DNA of 36,081 nucleotides from Pegethrix bostrychoides GSE-TBD4-15B (GCA_019359155.1 JAHHHV010000030.1:1-36081), one strand, 5' to 3'; positions 16,400 through 25,546 are shown, counted from the stretch's first letter. Numbers and translations are program-made. The notes: generated from the sequence alone by a model not told the origin.

Positions 16400-18235
16400 T
16401 TATCTGACAGTTACTGATTTCGCAAGTGCTCTTGGCCTATCAATATTTCGATCAAGTGCTACCGCACAATGATATGCCAATAATTGGCCCACACATAGCT
16501 GCAAACAGGAATTCAAATACTTATTAAGATCTGGAACTTCAACATAGTCAAGGAAAAATCCATTCTCAAAACAGGTAATAGGAGTGTGCCCAATGCCTAT
16601 GATGTTGCCTCCTCTTGCTTTAATTTCATATAAATTATCTAAAGTCGCTTCATACAACCTCCGTTCATTAAAACGGCTTGGTATAAAGGCGACAGTGTAG
16701 AAGTTATCGTCTATTAATGAAATAGTCCCATGTTTAAAGAAACCCGCTGGCATTCCCTCTGCATGTAAGTAAGAGACCTCTTTAAATTTGAGGGCACTTT
16801 CCATAGCTACAGGATAGTAGATTCCTCGACCAATAAAAAACCAATGCTCTATATTGCAATTCTGATAAGCAATTCTTTTAATCAACTCGTTTTGCCCACG
16901 GAGTACAAACTCCAGTGCATCAGGTAGTCTTTTGTACTCACTAGTTAGTACATCATATGCATCTGTTTTTACTTCTCCATTGCGATAACCAAGTTCTAAT
17001 GCTAAGAGAAATAAACAACATACTTGACTTAAAATTGACTTAGTACTTAATACGCATACTTCTTTACCCGAGTTCTGAAAGATAGGAAAGTTTGCCAATC
17101 TCTGACTAGTTGAGTCACGGACATTATTAATAGAAGTAATGTATGCTCCTGCTAATTTAGCGGTTCTTACAACTTCAAGAGTATCGAAGGTCTCTCCGCT
17201 CTGAGAGACAGCTATTAAGTGATCATTGCGCTTGAACTGCTTCAAATTAAGCATTTCGTCTGAAGGATGGGTAAAAGCATATCTTGCAGATAGTTGTCCA
17301 AAGAAGTATTGGCCAATCTGAGAAACATAAAATGCACTACCAGATCCAGCTATATTAATTTGGCTTTGATGAAGATCCTCAGTTATTCCATGCATGTTTT
17401 CCTCTATGGAGGCTGCAATATTTTTAATAACTTGAGGCTCTTCAGTAATTTCTTTAATCATGTAGTGAGAATATTCCCCAAGATCACTTCCTTCAGCAGA
17501 TATCTTTTTCGACACAAAATCTTTCTTAATCTCAATGAAACTATCGTCCTCAAAGCGATAAAATTTCAACTCATGCCCTTTACATATAACAGCCTCATTG
17601 TCATCAAGATAAGTTATTTCTGCTTGCTTCCCAAACTCAACGAATGCAAGCTCATCAGAAGCAAGAATTATATCTTCTCCCATTTTTGCAACAATCAAAG
17701 GACTCTTTCTGCGAAGCCCTATTAAAATATTAGAATTGCTTTTAAGCATTGCAACGATTGCAAATTCACCTTCCAACTTGGAGAACGCCCAAGACAAGCC
17801 ATGAATAATATCACGTTTTTTGGAAATACCTTCAGCAAGAATATTAGCTGCAATCTCAGTATCAGTCTGAGACACTATATTCCATACTTCTTTAGCTCCT
17901 CGAAGAAGATCTTGGAAATTAGTAACTACACCATTGTGGGCGATACAATTACTACTGTCAAATGAGATGTGAGGATGAGCATTTACTTCACTTACCCCGC
18001 CATGAGTTGCCCACCTTGTATGGGCAATCATTATATTGCATTCTTCAAAAGCTTTATAATCATCTATGTTAAAAACTTGAGTGATGGCACCAACTGCCTT
18101 TTTTACTAAAAAGTCATCTTGAAGAAAACCTGCAAATCCAAATGAGTCATACCCTCTGTATTCAAGCCTCATTAAACTCTTGACAATAGGATGTAAAACA
18201 GGTTTCTTTGAAATCACTCCAATAATTCCACACAT
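16400..18235 (-). CDS. glmS: Glutamine--fructose-6-phosphate aminotransferase (isomerizing)
   Basis: The 611-aa enzyme converts fructose-6-phosphate and glutamine to glucosamine-6-phosphate. I trimmed the longer open frame to MCGIIG, because the N-terminal Cys2 is the glutaminase nucleophile and must follow Met1; GAGGA precedes this ATG. The glutaminase domain shows RLEYRGYDS (23-31) and HTRWATHGG (72-80). Two SIS isomerase subdomains follow, with LKFKEVSYLHAE and FFKHGT carrying the Glu and His of the active site, and a C-terminal LAKSVTVR with the catalytic Lys. All key residues seem present. It lies 22 bp after the aminotransferase-kinase gene in an accessory operon, so it is probably a pathway-linked copy rather than the housekeeping one. 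Confidence 0.93.
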   Translation of the reverse strand: MCGIIGVISKKPVLHPIVKSLMRLEYRGYDSFGFAGFLQDDFLVKKAVGAITQVFNIDDYKAFEECNIMIAHTRWATHGGVSEVNAHPHISFDSSNCIAHNGVVTNFQDLLRGAKEVWNIVSQTDTEIAANILAEGISKKRDIIHGLSWAFSKLEGEFAIVAMLKSNSNILIGLRRKSPLIVAKMGEDIILASDELAFVEFGKQAEITYLDDNEAVICKGHELKFYRFEDDSFIEIKKDFVSKKISAEGSDLGEYSHYMIKEITEEPQVIKNIAASIEENMHGITEDLHQSQINIAGSGSAFYVSQIGQYFFGQLSARYAFTHPSDEMLNLKQFKRNDHLIAVSQSGETFDTLEVVRTAKLAGAYITSINNVRDSTSQRLANFPIFQNSGKEVCVLSTKSILSQVCCLFLLALELGYRNGEVKTDAYDVLTSEYKRLPDALEFVLRGQNELIKRIAYQNCNIEHWFFIGRGIYYPVAMESALKFKEVSYLHAEGMPAGFFKHGTISLIDDNFYTVAFIPSRFNERRLYEATLDNLYEIKARGGNIIGIGHTPITCFENGFFLDYVEVPDLNKYLNSCLQLCVGQLLAYHCAVALDRNIDRPRALAKSVTVR

Positions 18236-18257
18236 TTTATTAATTTTCCTCAAAAAA

Positions 18258-20186
18258 TTAAAGATACTTAGAAACATTAAGGCAGTCAACTATTTCTCTT
18301 AAACAATTTCTATAGGTTATCCAAGGTAAAGACGTTGCATTTCTTTGCTTAGAAGGGTTGCCATAAAAACGCCAAAAACCAAGAATTGTCCCCAAAGCAC
18401 TGTCTCCAAAGTCATCTAGAAATTCTCCTCCATAAGCTACAATCAAACGCTTCCTTAAAGGTTGATTCATTACATAAATAATATGATGGAAGAAGCAGAA
18501 GAATCTTTCAAATGTTTGAGTTTTTGAATTATGTCCTAGATATCCTATATCGAAATCAATAAAAAATATATCCCTACCATTCCAAATCGAATTTTTCGCC
18601 CATCTATCTCCAATGATAAGACCGTTTAAATGTGCCTTTATTGTAAAGTCAGTTATTTGTGAAAAAATTGCTTCAACTGTATCAGCATCAAAGCTAAATT
18701 CTGTAGCTCTATTTAAGGCAACATCTGCGGTAATGCCTGAAATTTCTGAACTAAACAAAATCTCATTCTCAATGTAAGAGTCTGGAACAGGTATACCTAG
18801 TCTAGAGAGATAATTAATCACTTCCATCTGCTGATGAATAGATCTTTGATCTACGCTTATAGAACCAAAATTTGCTAGCAAATTTTCCACATAACCTAAT
18901 ATATCTCTTTTTGTTTCTTGTTTCATGTATACACGAATCATAGGATGACTATCTTCATTGCGTTGCAAATCCATTTGCACCACGCTTTGAACTAAAATCT
19001 TTTTGAATTTAGGTAAAACACGATCAAATTTTTCAATAGCCCAACCAATCATATAATCATCAAGATTAATCGGGGCTTTAATCAATAAAGCGTTTCCAAA
19101 ATCCGTTTTGCGACATATTACAGAATTTTGATACAACTTCTGATACAAATCATCAACAATAGATGCCTTTAAGTTAAATTTAGGAGTTAATGAGCAGAAA
19201 AATCCTGTACTTCTTATATTGAATTCCTCACTGTATCTTTCAAGAAGATAATCAACAAATTTTTCTCTAAAGATATTTAGGCTTGCCTTTATTTTATTTT
19301 TATTATGATTAAGATATTCGAGGCCGCACAATGCAGCAATACAAGCAGGTGCTTGACCACCATGAGTAAATTCAGCATCATTATATTTAAGTAGTTTATT
19401 TAGACCTTCAGCATATAGACATGCAGCAATAGGAAATCCTTGCCCCAGAGCTTTACCTATCACAATTGCATGGCATTCTGCTTTATAAGACTCATACGTG
19501 AATAGCTCAGAACCAAGGAAACCACCGAAAGCTTGAATTTCATCAAATATCAGAAAATGACCTTTCTGAGAGCAGACTTTCCATAGCTCTTTCAACTTAA
19601 CCGAAATATTTTCCTCAGGGAATAGCCCTGTAGAAACCCCCAAAGGATCTAAAATAACAGTTGATGGTCTACTTGTCGTAAAAGCTAGTTCTAATAAAGA
19701 CTCAATAGAAGATTGTTCAGAATAAGTTACGTTATTACCAGATACCAAGTAACGGCTTCTAAAAGTAGAACATAGTCCTAGAGTATCAATAGTCTCTCCA
19801 TGCCATGCTTTAGGCAATGCTAAAACATTAACATTACGAGTGTACAAACGTCCGAGCTTAAGAGCAGTTTCAACTGCATCTGAACCATCACAGAGCTTAT
19901 GGTTAACTGATCCAATAAACTCGGGACATAAATTGAGTAGCTTTTCTGCCAACTGTTCAAAAGGATAACTGCCAAAACGAGAAGATGCAAAAGCAAGATT
20001 TTGAATTTGTTGAGTCAATTTGTAGACGAGGTTTTTATCTGGTTGTCCTGTAGATAAGTTGAGCGTTTGTGCTGATAAATCCAATAAACGTTCATTAACA
20101 TCAGTTGAGTACCAAGAGCCGCCAAGGCTAGTTAAATGAGGGTAAGACCGCTTCAAGCTAGATTGGATGTTTTTTGTTTTTTTCAT
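18258..20186 (-). CDS. Class III aminotransferase fused to an APH-type kinase domain
   Basis: The 642-aa protein joins two enzymes. Residues 1 to about 400 are a fold-type I class III aminotransferase: CDGSDAVETALK (99-110), WHGET (128-132), DEIQ (215-218, Asp for the PLP nitrogen) and GKALGQGFP with PLP-binding Lys245. Residues about 415-642 look like an aminoglycoside phosphotransferase or small-molecule kinase: RVYMKQ with Lys422, LSRLGIPVPD, catalytic loop GDRWAKN (526-532) and metal-binding IDFD (543-546). The open frame extends to a GTG at 20234; ATG 20186 is preferred, with ATG 20198 also possible, and no clear ribosome site is seen. It heads the minus-strand operon. Relatives of these folds include hydroxylysine kinase and phospho-lyases, so a phosphorylate-then-eliminate reaction is possible but unproven. 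Confidence 0.85.
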   Translation of the reverse strand: MKKTKNIQSSLKRSYPHLTSLGGSWYSTDVNERLLDLSAQTLNLSTGQPDKNLVYKLTQQIQNLAFASSRFGSYPFEQLAEKLLNLCPEFIGSVNHKLCDGSDAVETALKLGRLYTRNVNVLALPKAWHGETIDTLGLCSTFRSRYLVSGNNVTYSEQSSIESLLELAFTTSRPSTVILDPLGVSTGLFPEENISVKLKELWKVCSQKGHFLIFDEIQAFGGFLGSELFTYESYKAECHAIVIGKALGQGFPIAACLYAEGLNKLLKYNDAEFTHGGQAPACIAALCGLEYLNHNKNKIKASLNIFREKFVDYLLERYSEEFNIRSTGFFCSLTPKFNLKASIVDDLYQKLYQNSVICRKTDFGNALLIKAPINLDDYMIGWAIEKFDRVLPKFKKILVQSVVQMDLQRNEDSHPMIRVYMKQETKRDILGYVENLLANFGSISVDQRSIHQQMEVINYLSRLGIPVPDSYIENEILFSSEISGITADVALNRATEFSFDADTVEAIFSQITDFTIKAHLNGLIIGDRWAKNSIWNGRDIFFIDFDIGYLGHNSKTQTFERFFCFFHHIIYVMNQPLRKRLIVAYGGEFLDDFGDSALGTILGFWRFYGNPSKQRNATSLPWITYRNCLREIVDCLNVSKYL

Positions 20187-20340
20187 GGCTATAAACATGA
20201 ATATGGTGTAAGAATGACCAAGGTTACCGGGCACAGATAGCCTCTTGTGCTCATTTTGAGCTACTAGAGCTATGTCTCTTTGCTGATTCAGCTCTCAATG
20301 CAATTGAGCCATTATTTTTAAAATTTCTCCAGCACAAACC

Positions 20341-20387
20341 CGGATCACTTGCAAATAAAGGAAAATGATCCGAAAATGATCTTGACA
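20341..20387 (+). promoter_or_regulatory. Candidate promoter and operator of the second STAND gene
   Basis: Two copies of GAAAATGATC lie at 20361-20370 and 20372-20381, 11 bp apart, about one helical turn. An inverted pair CGGATCA (20341-20347) and TGATCCG (20366-20372) overlaps them. A TTGACA hexamer follows at 20382-20387, only 16 bp before the GTG at 20403, so as a -35 box it could serve only a start further downstream. The repeats are a candidate operator; the HTH of the STAND protein itself is a possible binder. Confidence 0.4.
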
Positions 20388-20402
20388 AAACCTAAAGCTT
20401 AG

Positions 20403-23400
20403 GTGATACCCGTGCCGACTGTGAAAGCCTCTGAAGAAGGACTGGAGAAGATTAAACAAGCAAGAGAGAGGCTGACGCAGGAGAACGGATGGGCAGTAGA
20501 CAATGAACAGTGGTTAGATGAAGCCAGTAAGTATCTGCCCCTAGCTAAAGCAGGAAAAAGCATGGAGCCAGGAACTGTCTCGATTGGCACCTGGAAGCGG
20601 TTCTTAGGTGGCCAAGGAGTTAAAGCCACGAGTTTTAGGGCGTTTTGTACAGTCTTAGGACTCAACTGGGAAGAAGTTTTTGAGCCATCTCCACAGCAAA
20701 AGACACAAGATCTAACCGAAAGTCAACCTGTCTCAAGTAGCTCCTCCTCTCGGCAAGACTGGGGCGAAGCTCCTGACATCTCAGCATTCTATGGACGCAC
20801 CAACGAATTAGATACCCTTGAGCAATGGGTTCTTCATGATCGTTGCCGCCTTGTAGCAGTCCTGGGCATTGGTGGCATTGGCAAAACCACATTAGCTGTG
20901 AAGCTAGGAATGGGCGGGATTGGGAAAAGCACCCTGTCTATTAAGCTAGCAAAACAGATTGAAGGGGAGTTTGAGTATGTCATTTGGCGTTCGCTCCTTA
21001 ATGCCCCCCCGGTAGAAGACTTGTTAGTAGACTTGATTAAATTCTTGTCTAATCAGCAGGAAGCAAATCTATCGGACAATTTAAGTAATAGAATCTTAAA
21101 GTTGCTTCATTACTTACGGCAACATCGCTGTTTGCTGATTTTAGATAATGTAGAGTCAATCTTGCGAGGACGTGAACGAGCTGGTCAGTATCGAGATGAG
21201 TACGAAAACTATGGTGCGTTATTCAAGCATATTGGTGAAGCCCTGCATCAAAGCTGCTTACTATTAACAAGTAGAGAAAAACCGCACGAAATTGCTACAT
21301 TAGAAGGTGTCACTAAACCTGTGCGTTCTCTGCCTTTAGGAGGGCTAGATGAATCTGAAGGGAGAAAAATCTTTGACGAATATGGTAAGTTTTCCGGTTC
21401 TGATAATGAGTGGGAGGAGTTAATTGAATTTTATAATGGTAATCCTCTAGCTCTAGAAATCGTTGCTAGGCACATTCAATGGATATTTAATGGAAATATT
21501 TCTCAATTTCTAAGAGAAGGAAGACAAGTCTTTGGTGATCTTAGAGATTTACTTGATTGGCACTTTAATCGTCTATCAGATGCAGAAAGAGAAATTATGT
21601 ACTGGTTGGCGATTAATCGAGAACCAGTTTCGATCGCAGAATTAAAAAATGACATCTTATCATCGACTGGAAGGGAAAAGGTTCCAGAGACACTAGAGTT
21701 GCTAGAGAGGAGACTTCCACTTGAGAAAATCAAAAAGAAGTCCTTAGAAACATTACAGCTACTAGATGAGCAGATGTTGTCGGCAAAAGAGATATTGGGT
21801 TTTACGCTACAACCTGTACTAATAGAATATGCAACTGAAAAGTTAATTCAAGCTGTACATAAAGAAATAGAATCGCAAGATTTTTCTCTTTTAGACACTC
21901 ATGCCTTAGTTAAAGCAGTAACAAAAGAGTATGTACGAGAGTCTCAGGTACTGCTTATCCTTCAACCAATTCTATATCAAATCAAAGAACCAGAGGAACA
22001 GTTAAGAGTTTCTCTTAAAAATATACAAGGTCAAGCTGAATTTTTATCAGGATATGCAGCTGGTAACATTCTGAATCTACTTTGCTGCCTAGATAGAGAT
22101 CTGAATAATTGTAATTTCTCTAAATTAACTATCCGACAGGCTTATCTTAAGAATATATATTTGAATAATGTGAATTTCACTAGTTGCCATTTTATCTTAC
22201 CTGCTCTTACTCAGACATTTGGAGAAATCTCATCTGTTACATTCAGTCCCGATTGCACGCTTTTAGCAACAACAGATGCAAAAGGTGAAGTTCGTCTATG
22301 GCAGACTTTAGATGGCCAATTACTTGCGGTATATCAAGGGCACACTAATTGGGTGCGAACGGTTGCATTTAGTCCAAATGGAAAACTCCTAGCTAGCGGT
22401 GGTGATGATCGGACAATACATTTGTGGAATATTGCTACTTGCCAGTGCATTCATGTTTTTCAAGGACATACTGATCGGATATATTCCGTTGCTTTTAGTC
22501 CAGATGGAGAAACCCTGATTAGTGGTAGTGCAGATCGAACAGTACGCTTATGGAATATTTCTGATCATCAGTGTCTTTACACATTTAAAGAGCATTCTGA
22601 TTGGGTTCGAGCCGTTAATTTTAGTACGGATGGGAAGCTTATAGCAAGTGCAAGTTATGACCAAACAATACGCTTTTGGAGTATAGACTCTAATCAGAGT
22701 CTACATACATTCTGTGAGCATTCAAGCTGGGTTTATTCTGTTGTCTTTAGTCCCGATGGGGCAAGACTAGCTAGTAGCAGTGACGATCAGACAATACGTA
22801 TTTGGGATGTTGTTACTCGTAGATGCTTATACGTATTGCAGGGACATACTAATCGAGTACTGTCTGTTGCCTTTAGTCCAGATGGAGAAACTTTGATTAG
22901 CTGTAGCGAAGATCAAACAATCCGTATCTGGGACATCTCCTCTTGTCAATGCGTTTGTATATTGCAAGGGCATACTAACTCAATTCGCTCTATTGCAATT
23001 AGTTCAAATGGAGAGACTCTAGCTAGCGGCAGCTCAGATCAAACAATCCGTTTATGGGATGTTGCTACTCGCAGATGCCTGTATGTACTCCAGGGTTATA
23101 GAAATTCAGTCATGTTTATTACCTATAGTCCATCTGGAATGATAGTAGCCAGTGGAAACTATGATCGAACAATATCTATTTGGGATATCAATACTTGCCA
23201 ATGTCTGCAAATACTTAGAGGACATACTAGCTGGGTCTATTCTATTACTTTTGATTCAAATGGAAAATTTTTGGCAAGTGGTAGTGCAGATAATACAGTG
23301 CGTTTGTGGAGCATCACTACTTATCAGTGTTTACATGTGCTTCAAGGACATACTAGTTGGGTCTGGTCTATTGCTTTTAATCCAAAAGCACAGATTCTCG

Positions 23401-24077
23401 CTAGCGGCAGTGATGATAAAACAGTAATCCTCTGGAATACTGATACTTATCAACGTCTACATGTACTTCAAGGACATACTAATCGAGTTCGTTGTGTAGC
23501 TTTCAGCCCAACTGAGGATAAATTAGCTAGTGGTGGTGATGACCAGACAGTGCGAATATGGGATATCACTACTTATCAATGCTCTCATATATTACATAAT
23601 CATACTAACTGGGTTTTAGCTATTGTTTTTAGCCCGAATGGGCAGATGTTAGCAAGCGGTAGCGAAGATGAAACGATAGTTCTTTGGGATGTTAGTACTT
23701 ATAAGTATTTGCATATACTTCGAGGTCATACTGGACCAGTCAACTCTGTTAGTTTTAGTCCAGATGGAAAAATTTTAGCGAGCGGTAGCGCAGATCAAAC
23801 AATACGTTTATGGGATTCTATCACTTATAAGTGTCTTCATGTATTTGAAGGGCATGCTAAGTCAGTTCAATCTGTTGCTTTTAGTTTAGACGGAAAAAAT
23901 TTAGTAAGTGGTAGTGAGGATGGAACAATTAATTTATGGAGTCTTGAGACGAGAAGCTGCTTAGCCACCATGCGATCACCAAGACCCTATGAGGGAACCA
24001 ATATAACTGGAGCAACTGGTCTAACAGAGGTACAGAGAACTTCATTCAAAGTTCTTGGAGCGATTGAAGAGCTATAG
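20403..24077 (+). CDS. Second HTH / NB-ARC STAND ATPase with 14 WD40 repeats
   Basis: The 1224-aa protein is a paralogue of the one at 1378-5040, with the same domain order: HTH-like N-terminus (about 15-95), Ser-rich linker (108-116), NB-ARC module, helical region, pentapeptide-like stretch and 14 WD40 repeats, ending in PRPYEGTNITGATGL. It has two near-complete Walker A motifs in tandem, GIGGIGKTT (155-163) and GMGGIGKST (169-177), 14 residues apart. Walker B is LLILDNVES. The start is a GTG at 20403; further GTG codons at 20412 and 20421 are possible. It is divergent from the aminotransferase-kinase operon. Function is inferred as a sensor or defence switch; target and ligand are unknown. 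Confidence 0.9.
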   Translation: MIPVPTVKASEEGLEKIKQARERLTQENGWAVDNEQWLDEASKYLPLAKAGKSMEPGTVSIGTWKRFLGGQGVKATSFRAFCTVLGLNWEEVFEPSPQQKTQDLTESQPVSSSSSSRQDWGEAPDISAFYGRTNELDTLEQWVLHDRCRLVAVLGIGGIGKTTLAVKLGMGGIGKSTLSIKLAKQIEGEFEYVIWRSLLNAPPVEDLLVDLIKFLSNQQEANLSDNLSNRILKLLHYLRQHRCLLILDNVESILRGRERAGQYRDEYENYGALFKHIGEALHQSCLLLTSREKPHEIATLEGVTKPVRSLPLGGLDESEGRKIFDEYGKFSGSDNEWEELIEFYNGNPLALEIVARHIQWIFNGNISQFLREGRQVFGDLRDLLDWHFNRLSDAEREIMYWLAINREPVSIAELKNDILSSTGREKVPETLELLERRLPLEKIKKKSLETLQLLDEQMLSAKEILGFTLQPVLIEYATEKLIQAVHKEIESQDFSLLDTHALVKAVTKEYVRESQVLLILQPILYQIKEPEEQLRVSLKNIQGQAEFLSGYAAGNILNLLCCLDRDLNNCNFSKLTIRQAYLKNIYLNNVNFTSCHFILPALTQTFGEISSVTFSPDCTLLATTDAKGEVRLWQTLDGQLLAVYQGHTNWVRTVAFSPNGKLLASGGDDRTIHLWNIATCQCIHVFQGHTDRIYSVAFSPDGETLISGSADRTVRLWNISDHQCLYTFKEHSDWVRAVNFSTDGKLIASASYDQTIRFWSIDSNQSLHTFCEHSSWVYSVVFSPDGARLASSSDDQTIRIWDVVTRRCLYVLQGHTNRVLSVAFSPDGETLISCSEDQTIRIWDISSCQCVCILQGHTNSIRSIAISSNGETLASGSSDQTIRLWDVATRRCLYVLQGYRNSVMFITYSPSGMIVASGNYDRTISIWDINTCQCLQILRGHTSWVYSITFDSNGKFLASGSADNTVRLWSITTYQCLHVLQGHTSWVWSIAFNPKAQILASGSDDKTVILWNTDTYQRLHVLQGHTNRVRCVAFSPTEDKLASGGDDQTVRIWDITTYQCSHILHNHTNWVLAIVFSPNGQMLASGSEDETIVLWDVSTYKYLHILRGHTGPVNSVSFSPDGKILASGSADQTIRLWDSITYKCLHVFEGHAKSVQSVAFSLDGKNLVSGSEDGTINLWSLETRSCLATMRSPRPYEGTNITGATGLTEVQRTSFKVLGAIEEL

Positions 24078-24343
24078 AAAATTCTTTTATTGATTTAGTT
24101 CCAGAGTATAACTAATACTCTTGGAAGTGTTTGGAATAGTGCAAAACCTGTGCGATATAGTTCAGTTTTTTAAGCATAATAATTTTGAAATCAAGCCTAG
24201 TAAATATATAGAAAGTCTTTTATAAAGTAAAAGTATCCTTTTAATATCCTGAAATTCCAGATTGCTTAAAAGACTTTGAGCTATCTAAGATTAGAAGGTT
24301 TTGATATACTAATATTTAAGGACTAATATTTCTTTTGAGAAGA
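24078..24343. other. AT-rich intergenic region with a weak hairpin
   Basis: No gene is seen. An imperfect hairpin at 24101-24124 (CCAGAGTAT / ATACTCTTGG with one bulged T and a five-base loop) follows the STAND stop by 23 bases and may end its transcript; no U-run follows. The rest is very AT-rich. Confidence 0.4.
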
Positions 24344-24446
24344 GCAGTTGTAATACAGAGTGTGAATATGTTGAAAATTAAAAACACCTACTTGTTTTTG
24401 AAGATGGTTTAAAAAATTTATAGACCTTAAAGATGATAAATTTTTA
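24344..24446 (+). pseudogene. Decayed 5' fragment of a DUF2442 gene
   Basis: This stretch aligns with positions from about 25275 onward, the beginning of the intact DUF2442 gene. Shared runs include GAGTGTGAATATGT.GAA.ATTA and TTTATAGA.CTTAAA.ATGA. It contains a two-base insertion and other small shifts and has no open frame. It is a relic of a second copy, left just upstream of the nucleotidyltransferase pair. Confidence 0.7.
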
Positions 24447-24467
24447 GTAAATTGATATAGGTGAAAT

Positions 24468-24677
24468 ATGGAAGTAAAACCTGGCTTTATAATTGAACAA
24501 GTTGGAAAAATTGAAGAAATGGATCGAGATTTTGATCTTGAATTTTGGCAACGCCAGGACTCTACGGCAAGATTTTCAGCAGTATGGGAACTTCTAGTTT
24601 ATTATCATTCAAGAAAAGGAATAAATGTTGATGAATTCCGACTTCAGAGATCTGTTGAAGAGGTTCAACGCCAATGA
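24468..24677 (+). CDS. Small partner of the nucleotidyltransferase, antitoxin-like
   Basis: The 69-aa product has the pattern DLEFWQRQDSTARFSAVWELLVYYHSRKG followed by a short basic/acidic tail (LQRSVEEVQRQ). Short proteins of this shape often precede nucleotidyltransferase-fold genes in cyanobacteria. It has AGGTG upstream of its ATG and overlaps the next gene by 53 bases, so the two are translationally coupled. A toxin-antitoxin-like relationship is likely but not shown; I do not know a formal family name. Confidence 0.6.
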   Translation: MEVKPGFIIEQVGKIEEMDRDFDLEFWQRQDSTARFSAVWELLVYYHSRKGINVDEFRLQRSVEEVQRQ

Positions 24678-25137
24678 GGTCAAATATTTAATAGTCGGAG
24701 GCTATGCAGTTGCAGAACACAACGTTCCAAGATATACAAAAGATCTTGATATATGGGTGAAAGCGGATAATCAGAACGCAAAAAGAGTCTTTGTTGCTTT
24801 ACGAGAATTTGGTGCTCCTCTATTTCAAGTTACTGAGAATACTTTTGCAGAAGAGGGATATTTTTATCGAATGGGAAGACCTCCTGTGCAGGTTGATGTT
24901 CTTATGTCAGTAAAAGGTCTTAAGTTTGAAGATGCTTGGTCAAATCGGTTTGAGACAAGTATTGATGGAGTCTCCGCTATGTTCATCTCAAAGCAGGATC
25001 TTATTACGGCTAAACTTATATCAGGTCGCTCTCAGGATTTAGTTGACGCTGAAAATCTTCAAAAAGCTCCATCTTCAACTTCTCTTCAAGCCTATAATCA
25101 AGTTATAGCTCAAGGGGACAAAGATAAAAAGGATTAA
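24625..25137 (+). CDS. Nucleotidyltransferase-fold protein (MNT/DUF6036-like)
   Basis: The 170-aa product has the nucleotidyltransferase signature VKYLIVGGYAVAEHNVPRYTKDLDIWV, with the GG and D.D pair that bind metal and nucleotide. QVDVLMSVKGL supplies a third acidic residue and KQDLITAKLISGRSQDLVDAENL matches the C-terminal region. The start is ATG 24625 (or 24631), with AAAAGGA upstream. Related proteins act as antitoxins or toxins that transfer AMP to a partner, or as resistance-type nucleotidyltransferases. The overlap with the small upstream gene supports a two-gene system. The direction of toxicity cannot be told from sequence. Confidence 0.8.
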   Translation: MLMNSDFRDLLKRFNANEVKYLIVGGYAVAEHNVPRYTKDLDIWVKADNQNAKRVFVALREFGAPLFQVTENTFAEEGYFYRMGRPPVQVDVLMSVKGLKFEDAWSNRFETSIDGVSAMFISKQDLITAKLISGRSQDLVDAENLQKAPSSTSLQAYNQVIAQGDKDKKD

Positions 25138-25265
25138 AGGGATAGATAATAGCTATTTTGAGGTTTTTAGCATAGAGATGAACTTCTTAAAAATTGGGAT
25201 TCATGTCAAAAGCACGAACATCCCGCAATGATTGAACCACTATAAAAATTTAGTTCTATAAATTT

Positions 25266-25541
25266 ATGGAATGGATAGTTGTAATAGAGTGTGAATATGT
25301 CGAAGATTATAAGCTCCTACTTACGTTTGAAAATGGGAGCATAAAGCTTATAGATCTTAAAAATGAATTATGGGGCGAAGCGTTTGAGTCACTTAAAAAT
25401 ATTGAATACTTTGAATCTGTCAAAGTAAACCCTGATTTTGATACTATTTGCTGGGAAAACGGAGCGGACTTTGCTTCAGAATTCCTATATGAGAAGGGTG
25501 TAGACATAGAGTGTAAAACAACAAAAAACCTCATAGCTTAA
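25266..25541 (+). CDS. DUF2442 protein
   Basis: The 91-aa product follows the DUF2442 layout: an initial strand IVVIECEYVEDYKLLLTFENGSIKLIDLKNELWGE, then F.SLKNIEYFESVKVNPDFDTICWENGADFASEFLY. Conserved features are the F.NG..K..DL motif, the W.NGAD motif and the LY near the end. Many DUF2442 genes are next to DUF4160 genes in a toxin-antitoxin-like arrangement, but no DUF4160 gene is seen here. The decayed copy at 24344-24446 shows that the family has been duplicated locally. Confidence 0.85.
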   Translation: MEWIVVIECEYVEDYKLLLTFENGSIKLIDLKNELWGEAFESLKNIEYFESVKVNPDFDTICWENGADFASEFLYEKGVDIECKTTKNLIA

Positions 25542-25546
25542 ACCGA

